Shown: piece by piece, positions 31,945-41,333 of the stretch
How the letters are laid out: every line of letters begins with the position of its first letter
How positions within the stretch are numbered: the stretch's first letter is position 1
DNA from: Deltaproteobacteria bacterium
GTDB taxonomy: Bacteria > Desulfobacterota > Binatia > UTPRO1
Direction: 5' to 3'
Assembly (NCBI GenBank): GCA_020848745.1
Contig: JADLHM010000025.1
Coordinates: 62,001-126,000, forward strand
DNA: 64,000 bases
Position numbers and translations under genes: made by a program
Notes under the pieces: generated by a model
Told to the model about the DNA's origin: nothing
Databases searched by the model: none
The model's input: only the letters and a program-made list of their open reading frames with translations

Positions 31945-32802
31945 TCAGCAGTCGGGAACGGGGCCGCCGGTGGCGTAGACGTTGTGGCGCCAGCAGTTGT
32001 TGGTGCCGGCGTCGACGACGTCCGGGTTGTTCCCCGCGAGGCGGTTGCCGGTGACGAAGTTGCCGCTCGAGTTCAGCGTGAGCAGGATCCCGGCCGCGGT
32101 GCCGGCATTGACGACGTTGCTCAGGATCTCCACCCCGTTCGATCCGAACACGTAGATGCCGACGCCGGCGCCGGTGATCTCGTTCTTCCGCACCCGCACG
32201 CCGACGGGCTTTCCGGGATTGTCGAGCGAGTCCTCGATCATGATGCCGCGGTCGTTCGGCGCGTGCAGGACGTTGCGTTCGACCCGCAGGTCGGCGTCGG
32301 GCGGCGTACCCCCGATGTAGATGGCGGCATCGCCGAACCCGTTCGGATCCTCGATGACGTTGCCGCGGATCCGCATGTTGGTGCCCTGGAACACGTTGAT
32401 GCCGTACTCGACGCCGACGCACGTCGGCACGACCTTCAGGCGGTCGACGACGGTTCGGTCGCGGCCGGTCGCATCGATGCCGTAGAAGTTGCCGCCCCGC
32501 ACCTCCAGCGTCCGGAGCGTCACGGCGTCGGCGGCCACCTGCACGGCGGTCAGCACCCCGCAGCCGGCGTCGATCACCGCCTTGCGGCCGTAGACCTTGA
32601 GCGGCTTGTCGATGGTGACCGCTTCGAAATACGTGCCCGGCCCGACACGCACCGTGTCCCCCGGCAGCGCGGCGTCTATGCCGTCCTGGAGCGGCGTCCC
32701 CGGGCCCGGAACCACCACGATGCGGCGCGCCGATGCGGGAACGGCGGACAGCAGCGGCCACGAGAGCGCGAGGGAGAGAGCGAGGGCGAGGGCTCGGGAC
32801 AT
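31945..32802 (-). CDS. Secreted right-handed parallel beta-helix protein
   Basis: The 285-residue protein has a signal peptide (MSRALALALSLALSWPLLSA) and then a run of beta-helix turns. These include PGPGTPLQDGIDAALPGDTV, VGPGTYFEAVTIDKPLKVYG, then RIRGNVIEDPNGFG, VRVRKNEITGAGVGIYVFG and NFVTGNRLAGNNPDVVDAG. This is the pectate-lyase/NosD-like carbohydrate-binding fold used by polysaccharide lyases and surface proteins; no catalytic set is evident. ATG 32802 has AAGGAG upstream. The open frame upstream of it is noise. Confidence 0.8.
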   Translation of the reverse strand: MSRALALALSLALSWPLLSAVPASARRIVVVPGPGTPLQDGIDAALPGDTVRVGPGTYFEAVTIDKPLKVYGRKAVIDAGCGVLTAVQVAADAVTLRTLEVRGGNFYGIDATGRDRTVVDRLKVVPTCVGVEYGINVFQGTNMRIRGNVIEDPNGFGDAAIYIGGTPPDADLRVERNVLHAPNDRGIMIEDSLDNPGKPVGVRVRKNEITGAGVGIYVFGSNGVEILSNVVNAGTAAGILLTLNSSGNFVTGNRLAGNNPDVVDAGTNNCWRHNVYATGGPVPDC

Positions 32803-33098
32803 GCGGCGGACTCCTTGACGTGGGGATCGGCACCGGCGTCGTCGATCGCGAGATGCGATGCGCGCCGAGTCGGAGCATACGCGGGCGGCACGTATCAGAG
32901 CAACGAGGTTTCGCCCCTGGGGCAGCGGGCCTCCCGCCATGCGGAACGACATCGGGGGGCGCGGTCCGTTGCGCCTCGAAGCATCGCGCCCGGCCGCGGC
33001 CGCGATCCCGTGCGGCCGCGGAGACCTCGGATCGTCGGGCCGGCCCGTCGGTCCGCCCTTCGTTTGACCGTGCGCGCGGACTTTGAGACGGTCCGCGC

Positions 33099-33479
33099 GT
33101 GCGTCTCCGCTCCCTGTCGGTCGCCGGCGCGCTGGTCGTGCTGACCGTTCCCGCGCGCGCCCGGAGCGGCGAGCTCGAGAGCGGCTGGACGGCGGCGGCG
33201 CTCGCGAACGAAACCATGGAGTGCACCGAGTCGCTCGTGCGCGGCGCCTGGGAGAACGCCAAACGCGAGCAAGGCGCCGACGCGGCGCTGCCGCTCACCA
33301 AGGAGATCCGCGACCAGCTCGAGCCGCAGATCGCGTCGATGAAGAAGCTCTGCGCCTGCGCGGTCCGCGCCGGCGCCGAGCGCTACACGAAGGCCGAAGC
33401 CGACGCGGCGCCCAAGGATCTCGAGCGCTTCGTCGCCGACACGATCGCCACGGGCACCTGCAAGCTCGACCGCGAGTAG
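33099..33479 (+). CDS. Small secreted protein of unknown function
   Basis: A 126-residue protein with a signal peptide (about 1-22), then a mature domain with four Cys, including TMECTESLVRGAWENAK and MKKLCACAVRAGAERYTKAE. The Cys pattern suggests disulfides in the periplasm. GTG 33099 is the only start giving a good signal. It sits at the foot of a 9-bp hairpin (CGCGCGGAC 33073-33081 pairing with 33091-33099), which may limit initiation. The gap upstream (32803-33098) has no other clear feature. The next gene starts 14 bases downstream. Confidence 0.6.
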   Translation: MRLRSLSVAGALVVLTVPARARSGELESGWTAAALANETMECTESLVRGAWENAKREQGADAALPLTKEIRDQLEPQIASMKKLCACAVRAGAERYTKAEADAAPKDLERFVADTIATGTCKLDRE

Positions 33480-33493
33480 CGCGCCGCGACGGC

Positions 33494-33943
33494 ATGCTGA
33501 TCACGCAGACGCTCGACGTCGCCGCCCCGGCGGCGACGGTATGGCAGGTGGTGACCGATCTCGATCGCTACCCGCAGTGGAACCCGTTCGTGGTCGCGTG
33601 CCGCTCCACCCTCGAGCCCGGCACGCCGATCGCGATGCGCGTTCGCGTGTTGCCGTTCCTCGCCCAGCCGCAACGCGAGACGATCTTCGAGCACGTGCCC
33701 GGACGATGCCTTCGCTACGGCATCCACCCGCTGCCGCTCGGCGCGCTGGCGAGCGAACGCTCCCACGTCGTGGAGTCGGCCGGCGAGGAGCACAGCCGGT
33801 ACGTTTCGCGCTTCGAGCTCCGCGGCTGGCTCGCTCCCGTGGTCGCGACGCTGCTCGGCGGCCGCCTCGAACGCGGCTTCGCGGCGATGAGCGCCGGCAT
33901 CAAAGCGCGCGCCGAAGCTCTGCGCTCCGCCGCGCTACGGTGA
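33494..33943 (+). CDS. SRPBCC (START-like) domain protein
   Basis: A 149-residue single-domain protein of the SRPBCC/polyketide-cyclase-like fold. It has VAAPAATVWQVVTDLDRYPQ and WNPFVV at the N terminus, and a long C-terminal helix (ERGFAAMSAGIKARAEALRS). Such proteins bind hydrophobic ligands in a deep pocket; many are of unknown role. Its last 44 bases overlap the convergent methyltransferase gene. Confidence 0.8.
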   Translation: MLITQTLDVAAPAATVWQVVTDLDRYPQWNPFVVACRSTLEPGTPIAMRVRVLPFLAQPQRETIFEHVPGRCLRYGIHPLPLGALASERSHVVESAGEEHSRYVSRFELRGWLAPVVATLLGGRLERGFAAMSAGIKARAEALRSAALR

Positions 33944-34559
33944 GCGTCGGCAGCAGCAGGAAGCCCGGGATGCGGAAGACGCGGCGCTGGCGCTCGACCC
34001 GGAAGCCCGCGGCCCTCACCTGCGTCGCGAGTCGGCTCGGCGTCGTCCACCAGAGCGGCTGACCGACCATCCGCATGCCGAGCTCGACGGCGTCGGCGAC
34101 GATCTCGAACGGCGGGCTCACGAGCGCGAGGAGGAGCCGTCCGCCGGGACGAAGCACGCGATGGAGGTCGCGGAGGGCGGCGTCCTGGTCGGGAAACCAG
34201 TGGAACGCCTCCGTCGACACCGCCGCGTCGAATGCGCCGTCCGCGAACGGCAGCCGCGTCCCGTCGCCTCGCACGAGCGCCGCCTGCCCGCGATCGCCGC
34301 GCAGACGCTCGGCCGCGTGCGCCAGCATGCCGGCCGAGAAGTCGCAGCCGACGACCATCGGCGCCCACGGCTCGGCGACCAGGCGGGCAGCGAGCCGGCC
34401 GGTCCCGCAGCCGAGGTCGAGGATGCGGGCGCACGGCTCGGAGGCCAGCGTCTTCCGCACCGCATCGTGGATCGGCTGGTAGGTGGCGCGCTGGACGAGG
34501 GGGAAGTCGTAGATGGTCGACCACGCGTCGAAGAACCCGCGCGAGGGTCCGGCGGCCAT
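33900..34559 (-). CDS. Class I SAM-dependent methyltransferase
   Basis: The 219-residue protein has the UbiE/Methyltransf_11-type pattern: ARILDLGCGTGRLAARL (SAM motif I, about 45-61), VVGCDFSAGMLAHAAERL, GDGTRLPFADGAFDAAVSTE, then FHWFPD and VLRPGGRLLLALV. Substrate is unknown. ATG 34559 starts MAAGPSRGFFDAWSTIYDF, a usual opening for this group. It faces the flavoprotein gene across a 105-base divergent gap and converges with the SRPBCC gene. Confidence 0.88.
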   Translation of the reverse strand: MAAGPSRGFFDAWSTIYDFPLVQRATYQPIHDAVRKTLASEPCARILDLGCGTGRLAARLVAEPWAPMVVGCDFSAGMLAHAAERLRGDRGQAALVRGDGTRLPFADGAFDAAVSTEAFHWFPDQDAALRDLHRVLRPGGRLLLALVSPPFEIVADAVELGMRMVGQPLWWTTPSRLATQVRAAGFRVERQRRVFRIPGFLLLPTLTVARRSAELRRAL

Positions 34560-34664
34560 GGCCGCGACATAGTCGCGGCGGCAGCGGCGCGCAACGCGCA
34601 GCCGGCGTCCGCGCCGCGCCCGTCCGCTTCGCGGGCTGCGCGCCGGCGCCCGGCATGCCATAGC

Positions 34665-35942
34665 ATGCCGATGTCCACACCCGTCCGACCGCCCTGCCCC
34701 GCGACCGCCGACGTCGTCGTCGTCGGCGCCGGCGCCGGCGGGCTCGCGGCCGCGATCTTCGCGGCGGAGGCCGCGCCGCAGAGGCGCGTCGTCGCGCTCG
34801 AGGGCGCCGCGAGGATCGGCGCCAAGATCCTGGTCTCGGGCGGGGGACGCTGCAACGTGACCCACGACGTCGTGACGGCGGACGACTTCAACGGCGTGCG
34901 GCCGGTGGTGCGGAACGTGCTCGCGGCGTTCGGCGTCGCCGCCACCGTCGAATGGCTCGCGTCGCTCGGCGTCGAGCTCAAGCGCGAAGAGACGGGCAAG
35001 CTCTTTCCGGTCTCGAACAGGGCGGCGACGGTCGTGCAGGCGCTCGTCGCGCGCTGCCGGGCGCTCGGCGTGACGCTCGCGACGGGGCACCGCGTGGCCG
35101 ACGTGGCGCCCGGCGCCCACGGCGGTCTCCGCGTCCGGCACACCGACGGCGTCGTCGACGCGCGCCGCGTCGTCATGGCGACCGGCGGCCGCTCGCTCCC
35201 GAAGAGCGGCAGCGACGGCGGCGGCTTCGAGATCGTCGCGCGGCTCGGCCACACGGTGACCCCGACCCATCAGGCGCTCGTGCCGCTCGTCTTCGCGCCG
35301 GAATCGCCGTTCGGCGCGCTCGCCGGCGTCTCGCACCCCGCCGAGCTCGCGACCTTCGCCGGCGGCACGCTCGTCGACCGGCGTGCGGGCAGCCTGCTCT
35401 GGACGCACGTCGGCGTGAGCGGGCCCGTCGTGATGGACGCGAGCCGGCACTGGGTGATCGCCGCCGCCGCGCATGCCGCCCCCGAGCTCCGCATGAGCCT
35501 CTTCCCGGGCGAGGACTTCGCGGCGGTCGACCGCCGGCTCACGACCCTCGCGCGCGCGCGGCCGAAGCTCTCGCTCACCCGCATGCTCGCCGAGCGCGTC
35601 CCCGAACGCGCCGCCGCGACCCTCGTCCGCGTCGCGGCCGCCGTCGAACCCGCGACGCCGATCGCGCGCCTCACGCGCGAGGAGCGCCGGCGCGTCGTCC
35701 ACGCGCTCACCGCGCTTCCGCTCCCGGTTGAACGACCTCGGGGATGGAACTATGCCGAGGTCACCGCCGGGGGCGTGCCGCTCGCCGAGGTCGATCATCG
35801 CACGATGGCGTCGCGGGTCGTCCCGGGCCTGCACCTCGTCGGCGAGATGCTCGACTGCGACGGCCGCATCGGCGGCTTCAACTTCCAGTGGGCGTGGGCA
35901 ACGGGACACCTCGCAGGACGCGCGCTCGCACAAGGAGACTGA
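34665..35942 (+). CDS. HI0933/BaiN-type FAD-dependent oxidoreductase
   Basis: A 425-residue flavoprotein of the HI0933 family. It has VVVVGAGAGGLAAAIFAAEA (FAD fold), IGAKILVSGGGRCNVTH (family hallmark), LKREETGKLFPVSNRA, ATGGRSLPKSGSDGGG, and the C-terminal FAD site GLHLVGEMLDCDGRIGGFNF. Most members have no known substrate; BaiN reduces bile-acid intermediates. ATG 34665 is used; ATG 34671 is possible. The next gene begins four bases after the stop. Confidence 0.9.
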   Translation: MPMSTPVRPPCPATADVVVVGAGAGGLAAAIFAAEAAPQRRVVALEGAARIGAKILVSGGGRCNVTHDVVTADDFNGVRPVVRNVLAAFGVAATVEWLASLGVELKREETGKLFPVSNRAATVVQALVARCRALGVTLATGHRVADVAPGAHGGLRVRHTDGVVDARRVVMATGGRSLPKSGSDGGGFEIVARLGHTVTPTHQALVPLVFAPESPFGALAGVSHPAELATFAGGTLVDRRAGSLLWTHVGVSGPVVMDASRHWVIAAAAHAAPELRMSLFPGEDFAAVDRRLTTLARARPKLSLTRMLAERVPERAAATLVRVAAAVEPATPIARLTREERRRVVHALTALPLPVERPRGWNYAEVTAGGVPLAEVDHRTMASRVVPGLHLVGEMLDCDGRIGGFNFQWAWATGHLAGRALAQGD

Positions 35943-35945
35943 CTC

Positions 35946-37109
35946 ATGCGGACCACCGACCCCGTCGACCTCGGCCTCGACCCCGACCGCCTCGCGCGCC
36001 TCGTCGCCGCCATCGAGGCCGACGTCGGCGCGGAGCGCTACGACGGCGCCGTCGTGCTCGTCGCACGCGGCGGCCAGGTGGCGTTGCACGCGGCAATCGG
36101 CTGGGCCGACCGCGCGGCCCGCCGGCGCGCCGCCCTCGACGACGTGTTCACGATCTTCTCGGTCACGAAGACGCTCACCACCGTGGCACTGCTGATGCGG
36201 ATCGACCGCGGCGAGATCGCGCTGACGACGCCGGTCGCGGAGGTGCTGCCCGAGTTCGGCACCTGCGGGAAGCAGCGCATCACCGTGTCCCAGCTCCTCA
36301 CCCACACGGCCGGGCTCGCGACGGGCCTGCCGCCGCTGCCGATGGAGTCGCTCGGCGACCTCTCCGCGTTCGTCGCCGCCGCCTGCCGGCAGCCTCTCGA
36401 AGCGACGCCGGGATCGAGCGTCCACTACAGCGCCATCACCGCGCACGCGGTCCTCGCCGAGATCGTCCGCCGCCTCGACGGCGGCACGCGCCGGTTCCGC
36501 GACGTCCTCGACGCCGACGTGCTGCGGCCCCTCGGCATGCGCGACACGGCGCTCGGCCTCCGCCCCGACCTCGCCGCGCGCAAGGTCCCGGTCGTGGTCC
36601 GCGACCGCTCGCCGGGCGTGTTCGACCCCGACCTGCTCGAGGCGTTCAACGTGATCGTCGGACCGGACACGGAGATCCCGGCGGCGGGCGCGGTGTCCAC
36701 CGTCGCCGACCTCTTTCGGCTCGCCGAGTGCTTCCGGCGCGGCGGCGAGTTCGAGGGCACCCGCCTCTTCGCGCCCGCGCTCCTGCGGCTCGCGACCGCC
36801 ATCCATACCGGCGACCGTCCGAACGGCTTCTACGCCTTCGCGTGCGAGCAGCGCGGCTGGGATCCCTTCCCGGCCAACATCGGCCTGAGCTTCTTCGTGC
36901 GCGGCGCCGGCGTGTTCCCCACCTATCTCGGGCTCACCTCGTCGCCGCGGACGTACGCCGGGCTCGGCGCGGGCTCGTCGATGTTCTGGGTCGACCCGGA
37001 GCGCGACCTCACGTTCGTGCTCCTCTCGGCCGGGCTGCTCGAGGAGACGCGCAACCTCGAGCGCTGCCAGCGTCTCTCCGATCTCGTGCAAGCCGCTGCC
37101 GTCGACTGA
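35946..37109 (+). CDS. Beta-lactamase-fold serine hydrolase (EstB/class C-like)
   Basis: The 387-residue protein has the SxxK motif FSVTKTLT near residue 72, with Ser nucleophile and Lys base, and a Tyr motif VHYSAI in place of the usual YxN. LTHTAGLATG precedes it, and GAGSSMFWVDPERDLTFVLL gives the third element. No signal peptide is seen, so it may be cytoplasmic. Members act as esterases, D-aminopeptidases or transpeptidases. ATG 35946 has AAGGAG upstream and the gene probably shares a transcript with the flavoprotein. Confidence 0.85.
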   Translation: MRTTDPVDLGLDPDRLARLVAAIEADVGAERYDGAVVLVARGGQVALHAAIGWADRAARRRAALDDVFTIFSVTKTLTTVALLMRIDRGEIALTTPVAEVLPEFGTCGKQRITVSQLLTHTAGLATGLPPLPMESLGDLSAFVAAACRQPLEATPGSSVHYSAITAHAVLAEIVRRLDGGTRRFRDVLDADVLRPLGMRDTALGLRPDLAARKVPVVVRDRSPGVFDPDLLEAFNVIVGPDTEIPAAGAVSTVADLFRLAECFRRGGEFEGTRLFAPALLRLATAIHTGDRPNGFYAFACEQRGWDPFPANIGLSFFVRGAGVFPTYLGLTSSPRTYAGLGAGSSMFWVDPERDLTFVLLSAGLLEETRNLERCQRLSDLVQAAAVD

Positions 37110-37343
37110 CGCCGCGCGCCGCTTGCGCGCGCGGTCCCGTCCGATACCCTGTGCTCCTTCACCGTGGACGCGCAGACGGCATCGCCGCAACGGAAGCGTG
37201 GCGCGCAAGCTCATGGAGGGTTCTCGTACGTGACGACCGGCAACTTTTTCACGGGGCGTTCGAGTCTCGACCGGCCGGCCGGCCGGCGCGCCGCGCGCTT
37301 CGCTTCCCGACGCCTGGCACCGCAGTTGCTGTCTCGTTCGCCC

Positions 37344-38432
37344 ATGCGCTCGCCCATCGTGATCCCCGGCCTCATCTGCCTTGTCGTTTGCGCCGTCGCC
37401 GCCGGCTGCGTCGCGCCGCCGAAGAAGAAGCTCGCCGCGACGCGCCCGACGAAGGTCGCCGCGCCCGCCATCGATCCCAGCATCGGCGAGCTGCCCCCGG
37501 CGTCGGAGACGATCGTGAAGGCCTCCGCCTTCACGGCCTACATTCCGCGCCCCGACGAGGTGCCGGGCGTGGTCGGCAAGAACGAGCTCTACCGCGTCGC
37601 CGCCGGCCGCAATCTGCTCGAAATCGCGCGCGAGGGCGGGCTCGGGTTCCGTGAGCTCCGCGACGCCAACCCGCGCGTCGACGAGTGGGAGCCCAAGGCG
37701 GGCGTCGAGCTCGTGCTGCCGACGCGCCGCATCCTGCCGCGCCCGAACAGCTATTCGGGTCTCGTCATCAACATCCCCGAGTTCCGCCTGTACATGTTCC
37801 CCGTCGACACCCGGCTCGGCGAGCGCGCGCCCGTCATGACCTGGCCCGTCGGGCTCGGCGCCGAATGGGCGCAGAGCCCGATCCAGGCGTTCCGCGTGAA
37901 GTCGAAGGACGAGAAGCCGACGTGGGTCGTGCCGGACTCGATCTACGTGAAGATGGAGGATCCGAAGCGCGTCGTGCCGCCGGGGCCCGACAATCCGCTC
38001 GGCGACTACCGCATCCGGCTCGACTTCGACCTGTATGCGATCCACGGGACGAACGATCCGTGGACCGTCGGCCGCCTGACGACGCACGGCTGCGTCCGGC
38101 TCTACCCCGAGGACATCGAATACCTCTATCCCCTGGTCGACCGCGGCTATCCCGGCGAGTTCGTCTACCAGCCGGTGAAGATCGGCGAGCGCAAGGGTCG
38201 CGTCTACGTGGAGGTCCACCGGGACGTCTACGAGATGTTCGAGGACCTCGACGCGCACGCGCGCGGGCTCGTCGCGCGCGCGCACCTCGATCAGCGCGTG
38301 GATCCGGACCGGCTGCAACACGCGGTGGAGCAGAAGCTCGGGGTGCCGATCGACGTCACCCGCGACGAGGCGAAGGCCGAGGCGCCGCCGGCGAATCCGA
38401 AGCGCGACGATCAGCTCGCGGCCGGCGACTGA
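37344..38432 (+). CDS. L,D-transpeptidase (YkuD family) lipoprotein with LysM-like domain
   Basis: A 362-residue protein that should cross-link peptidoglycan or attach proteins to it. The signal ends in lipobox VAAGC (Cys22). A LysM-like stretch, YRVAAGRNLLEIAREGGLGF (about 80-100), precedes the YkuD domain with YAIHGTNDPWTVG and active-site THGCVRLY (Cys near residue 252). ATG 37344 gives the correct lipoprotein signal; the in-frame GTG 37164 would bury it. The 234-base gap upstream shows no other gene. Confidence 0.9.
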   Translation: MRSPIVIPGLICLVVCAVAAGCVAPPKKKLAATRPTKVAAPAIDPSIGELPPASETIVKASAFTAYIPRPDEVPGVVGKNELYRVAAGRNLLEIAREGGLGFRELRDANPRVDEWEPKAGVELVLPTRRILPRPNSYSGLVINIPEFRLYMFPVDTRLGERAPVMTWPVGLGAEWAQSPIQAFRVKSKDEKPTWVVPDSIYVKMEDPKRVVPPGPDNPLGDYRIRLDFDLYAIHGTNDPWTVGRLTTHGCVRLYPEDIEYLYPLVDRGYPGEFVYQPVKIGERKGRVYVEVHRDVYEMFEDLDAHARGLVARAHLDQRVDPDRLQHAVEQKLGVPIDVTRDEAKAEAPPANPKRDDQLAAGD

Positions 38433-38456
38433 CGGAAGAAGAGGACGCGCTCGGGG

Positions 38457-39683
38457 CTACTCGCGCTCGCCGCGCTTGATGCCGGTCGAGAGACCCGCGC
38501 GCCGGACGTCGCTCACGCCGCGGCGGAGCTTCTGGTCGCCGAAGCGGGCGTGGATCGCGTCGACCGCCGCGTTCAACTGCGCGCGCCGCTGCTCGGTCGG
38601 TCCGCGGAGGGCGAGCGCGAGCTGCGACTCGTCGCTCGCCTCGAGACGCGTCACGGCGACGCCCACGAGGCGGATCGGCTCCCACGGCTCGACGCGCGCG
38701 AGCAGCGACAGCGCCGCGCGCGCGATCGCGTCGCCGTCGTCGGTCGCGCGCTGCAACACGACCGACCGCGTCACCAGCGGATAGCGCCCGTCGCCGAGCG
38801 GACGCGCGAGCTTGAGCTTCACCGTCACGCCGTGACCGCCGACGCGATCACGCCGCAGACGCCGCGCGATCGCGTCGGCGTGCGCGCGGATCGGGTCGGC
38901 GAGCGCGGACCGGTCGGCGACGTCGCGCTCGAAGGTGTTCTCCTCCCCGTACGACTTCGCCTCGCGGAAGGGCTCGACCTGGCGCGGATCCTCGCCGCGC
39001 GCGAGGTGCGCGAGTTCGACCCCGAACGAGCCGAGTGAGCGGCGGAGCGTCTCATCGGACGCGGCCGCGAGGTCGCCGATCGTGGCGATGCCGAGCGCGT
39101 CGAGGCGCTTGCGCCCCACGGCCCCGACGCCCCAGATGCGTCCGACCGGCAGCGGCGCCAGGAACGCGCGCACCGCATCGGGCGCGACCACGCGGAGGCC
39201 GTCCGGCTTCGCGAGGTCGCTCGCGATCTTCGCGACCATCTTGACGGGCGCGATGCCGACCGAGAGCGTGAGCCCCGTCGTGGCGCGGACCTCCGCGCGC
39301 AGGCGTTCGGCAGCCGAGACCGCGTCGCCGAGGAGACGCGTCGTTCCCGTGAGGTCGAGGAACGCCTCGTCCATCGAGAGGCCCTCGACGAGGGGCGCAT
39401 AGCGATCGAAGATCGCGAAGACGCGCCGGCTCTCGCGCCGGTACTTCGCCATGTCCCCCGCGACGAAGATCGCGTGCGGGCAGCGGCGGCGCGCCTCGAA
39501 CGACGGCATCGCGGAATGGATGCCGTAGACCCGCGCCTCGTAGCTCGCCGCCGCGACGACGCCGCGCCCCGACGCGCCGCCGACGACGACCGGCTTCCCC
39601 CGCAGCTCCGGCCGGTCGCGCTGCTCCACCGCCGCGAAGAACGCGTCGAGATCAGCGTGCAGGATGGTGCGTGGCGCGGCCAC
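38457..39683 (-). CDS. dinB: DNA polymerase IV (Y-family translesion polymerase)
   Basis: DinB copies past DNA lesions. The 408-residue protein has HADLDAFFAAVEQRDRPELR with metal Asp and aromatic steric gate, YEARVYGIHSAMPS, then EGLSMDEAFLDLT with the catalytic Asp-Glu pair near 103. APVKMVAKIASDLAKPDGL and the little-finger region from about 240 follow. No beta-clamp motif of the usual type is obvious at the C terminus. Start is GTG 39683. No LexA-type operator was recognised by eye. Confidence 0.93.
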   Translation of the reverse strand: MAAPRTILHADLDAFFAAVEQRDRPELRGKPVVVGGASGRGVVAAASYEARVYGIHSAMPSFEARRRCPHAIFVAGDMAKYRRESRRVFAIFDRYAPLVEGLSMDEAFLDLTGTTRLLGDAVSAAERLRAEVRATTGLTLSVGIAPVKMVAKIASDLAKPDGLRVVAPDAVRAFLAPLPVGRIWGVGAVGRKRLDALGIATIGDLAAASDETLRRSLGSFGVELAHLARGEDPRQVEPFREAKSYGEENTFERDVADRSALADPIRAHADAIARRLRRDRVGGHGVTVKLKLARPLGDGRYPLVTRSVVLQRATDDGDAIARAALSLLARVEPWEPIRLVGVAVTRLEASDESQLALALRGPTEQRRAQLNAAVDAIHARFGDQKLRRGVSDVRRAGLSTGIKRGERE

Positions 39684-39696
39684 GGCCCGTCGCGGC

Positions 39697-39945
39697 CTAC
39701 GCGGGTTGCCGAAAGAGCTCTTCCCGCGTCTTGCCGGCGAGCGTCGCTTGCAGCTGCACGAGCGCGTCCTCCGCGTTCGGAGCGAGCGCCATCAGGTGGT
39801 GCTCCGCGCGCACCATCGTCAGATCGCACGGCACCGCCGTCACGAACCCGTTCGGCAGGGTCGAGAGCATCACGAAGAACGCCGACCCGTCCGGCGACCG
39901 CAGCTGATACCACTCGACCTTCTGCACCACGTACGCATCACGCAT
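39697..39945 (-). CDS. Small protein of unknown function
   Basis: An 82-residue protein (MRDAYVVQKVEWYQLRSPDG at the N terminus) with GAGGAG nine bases upstream of ATG 39945. It has a Tyr/Trp-containing beta-rich start and a helical C terminus ending LAGKTREELFRQPA. No family, signal peptide or membrane helix is recognised. It lies 13 bases before dinB on the same strand and could share its transcript. Confidence 0.6.
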   Translation of the reverse strand: MRDAYVVQKVEWYQLRSPDGSAFFVMLSTLPNGFVTAVPCDLTMVRAEHHLMALAPNAEDALVQLQATLAGKTREELFRQPA

Positions 39946-39981
39946 GCGCCGACTCCTCTCCCGATGCTGGGTGGCCGCACC

Positions 39982-41322
39982 TTAGCGTTCCGGCCGGTCC
40001 TCGCTCCAGAGGTGGCGGCGGGTCTCGTCGACGATCACGTGGGTGAGCACGAGGAGCGAGAGCAGGTTCGGAATCGCCATGAGGGCGTTGGTGATGTCGG
40101 CGGCGGACCAGACGATCGGCAGCGGCGCCACCGACCCGAGGTAGACCGCGAGCACCCAGAGCACGCGATACACCCGTACCGACGCCGTTCCGAGCAGGTA
40201 CTCGCACGCCTTCTCGCCGTAGTAGGCCCAGCCGAGGATCGTCGAGAAGACGAACGTCAGCAGGCCGACCGTGAGCACCATGGGGCCGATGACGGGGTGC
40301 AGGTCGCTGAACGCCTTCGAGGTGAGCGCGGCGCCCCCGAGGCCCTGCGTCCAGTCGTGCGACTGCACGACGACGAGCCCGGTCATGAGGCACACGACGA
40401 CGGTGTCCCAGAACGTCCCGGTCGACGACACGAGCGCCTGCCGCACGGGGTTCTTCGTCTGCGCGGCCGCCGCGACGATCGGCGCGCTCCCGAGCCCGGA
40501 CTCGTTCGAGAAGAGCCCGCGGGCGACGCCGTAGCGCATCGCCTCTCGCACGCCGGCGCCGACGAACCCGCCGACCGCCGCCTGCCCGGTGAACGCCGTG
40601 CGCACGATGAGCGAGACGGTCGCCGGGATCTCGGAGGCATGCAGCGCCAGGATGACCAGACAGCCGGCGACGTAGAAGATCGCCATGAACGGCACCAGCC
40701 GCTCGCACACCGCCGCGATCGACTTGATGCCGCCGAGGATCACGAGGGCGGTGAGCGCGGTCATGATCCCGCCGGAGAGCCAGACCGAGACGCCGAACGT
40801 GTCGCGGACGAGCGTCGAGATCGAGTTCGCCTGCACGGTGTTGCCGATGCCGAACGCGCTCACCGCGGTGAGCGCCGCGAACGCGACCCCGAGCGGCTTG
40901 CTGCGCATGCCGCGCTCGAGCACGTACATGGGGCCGCCCGCCATCGTGCCGTCCGCCGCCGTGACGCGGTACTTCACCGAGAGCAGCGCCTCGGCGTACT
41001 TGGTGGCGATCCCGAAGACGCCGGTGAGCCACATCCACAGCACCGCTCCGGGTCCGCCGGAGGCGACCGCCGTGGCGACGCCGACGATGTTGCCGGTGCC
41101 GATCGTCGCCGCGAGCGCGGTCGTGAGCGCGCCGAACTGCGAGACGTCGCCCTCGCCCTCCGCCCCGCGCTCGAGAGAGATGCGGATGGCGCGCCCCATG
41201 TAGCGCTGGATGAAGCGCAGGCGGATCGTCAGGTAGAGGTGCGTCCCGACCAGCAGGATCAGCATGGGCGGCCCCCACACGACGCCCGCGATCTGATCGA
41301 GCAGCTTGGTCAGATCCTCCAT
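39982..41322 (-). CDS. AGCS-family sodium:alanine (amino acid) symporter
   Basis: A 446-residue, roughly ten-helix transporter. Family signatures are FGALTTALAATIGTGNIVGV, GPGAVLWMWLTGVFGIATKY, ADGTMAGGPMYVLERGM, then ARGLFSNESGLGSAPI and STGTFWDTVVVCLMTGLVV. These carriers bring alanine or glycine in with sodium. Length is normal for the family. It sits 11 bases downstream of a small membrane protein gene on the same strand. Confidence 0.92.
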   Translation of the reverse strand: MEDLTKLLDQIAGVVWGPPMLILLVGTHLYLTIRLRFIQRYMGRAIRISLERGAEGEGDVSQFGALTTALAATIGTGNIVGVATAVASGGPGAVLWMWLTGVFGIATKYAEALLSVKYRVTAADGTMAGGPMYVLERGMRSKPLGVAFAALTAVSAFGIGNTVQANSISTLVRDTFGVSVWLSGGIMTALTALVILGGIKSIAAVCERLVPFMAIFYVAGCLVILALHASEIPATVSLIVRTAFTGQAAVGGFVGAGVREAMRYGVARGLFSNESGLGSAPIVAAAAQTKNPVRQALVSSTGTFWDTVVVCLMTGLVVVQSHDWTQGLGGAALTSKAFSDLHPVIGPMVLTVGLLTFVFSTILGWAYYGEKACEYLLGTASVRVYRVLWVLAVYLGSVAPLPIVWSAADITNALMAIPNLLSLLVLTHVIVDETRRHLWSEDRPER

Positions 41323-41333
41323 CCGTCGGGTCG

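Noticed and set aside
33900-38321. A 1473-codon minus-strand open frame
   Set aside because: Only its last 219 codons are a real gene (the methyltransferase). The rest is Arg/Glu/Asp-rich antisense of the flavoprotein, serine hydrolase and L,D-transpeptidase genes, a high-GC artefact.
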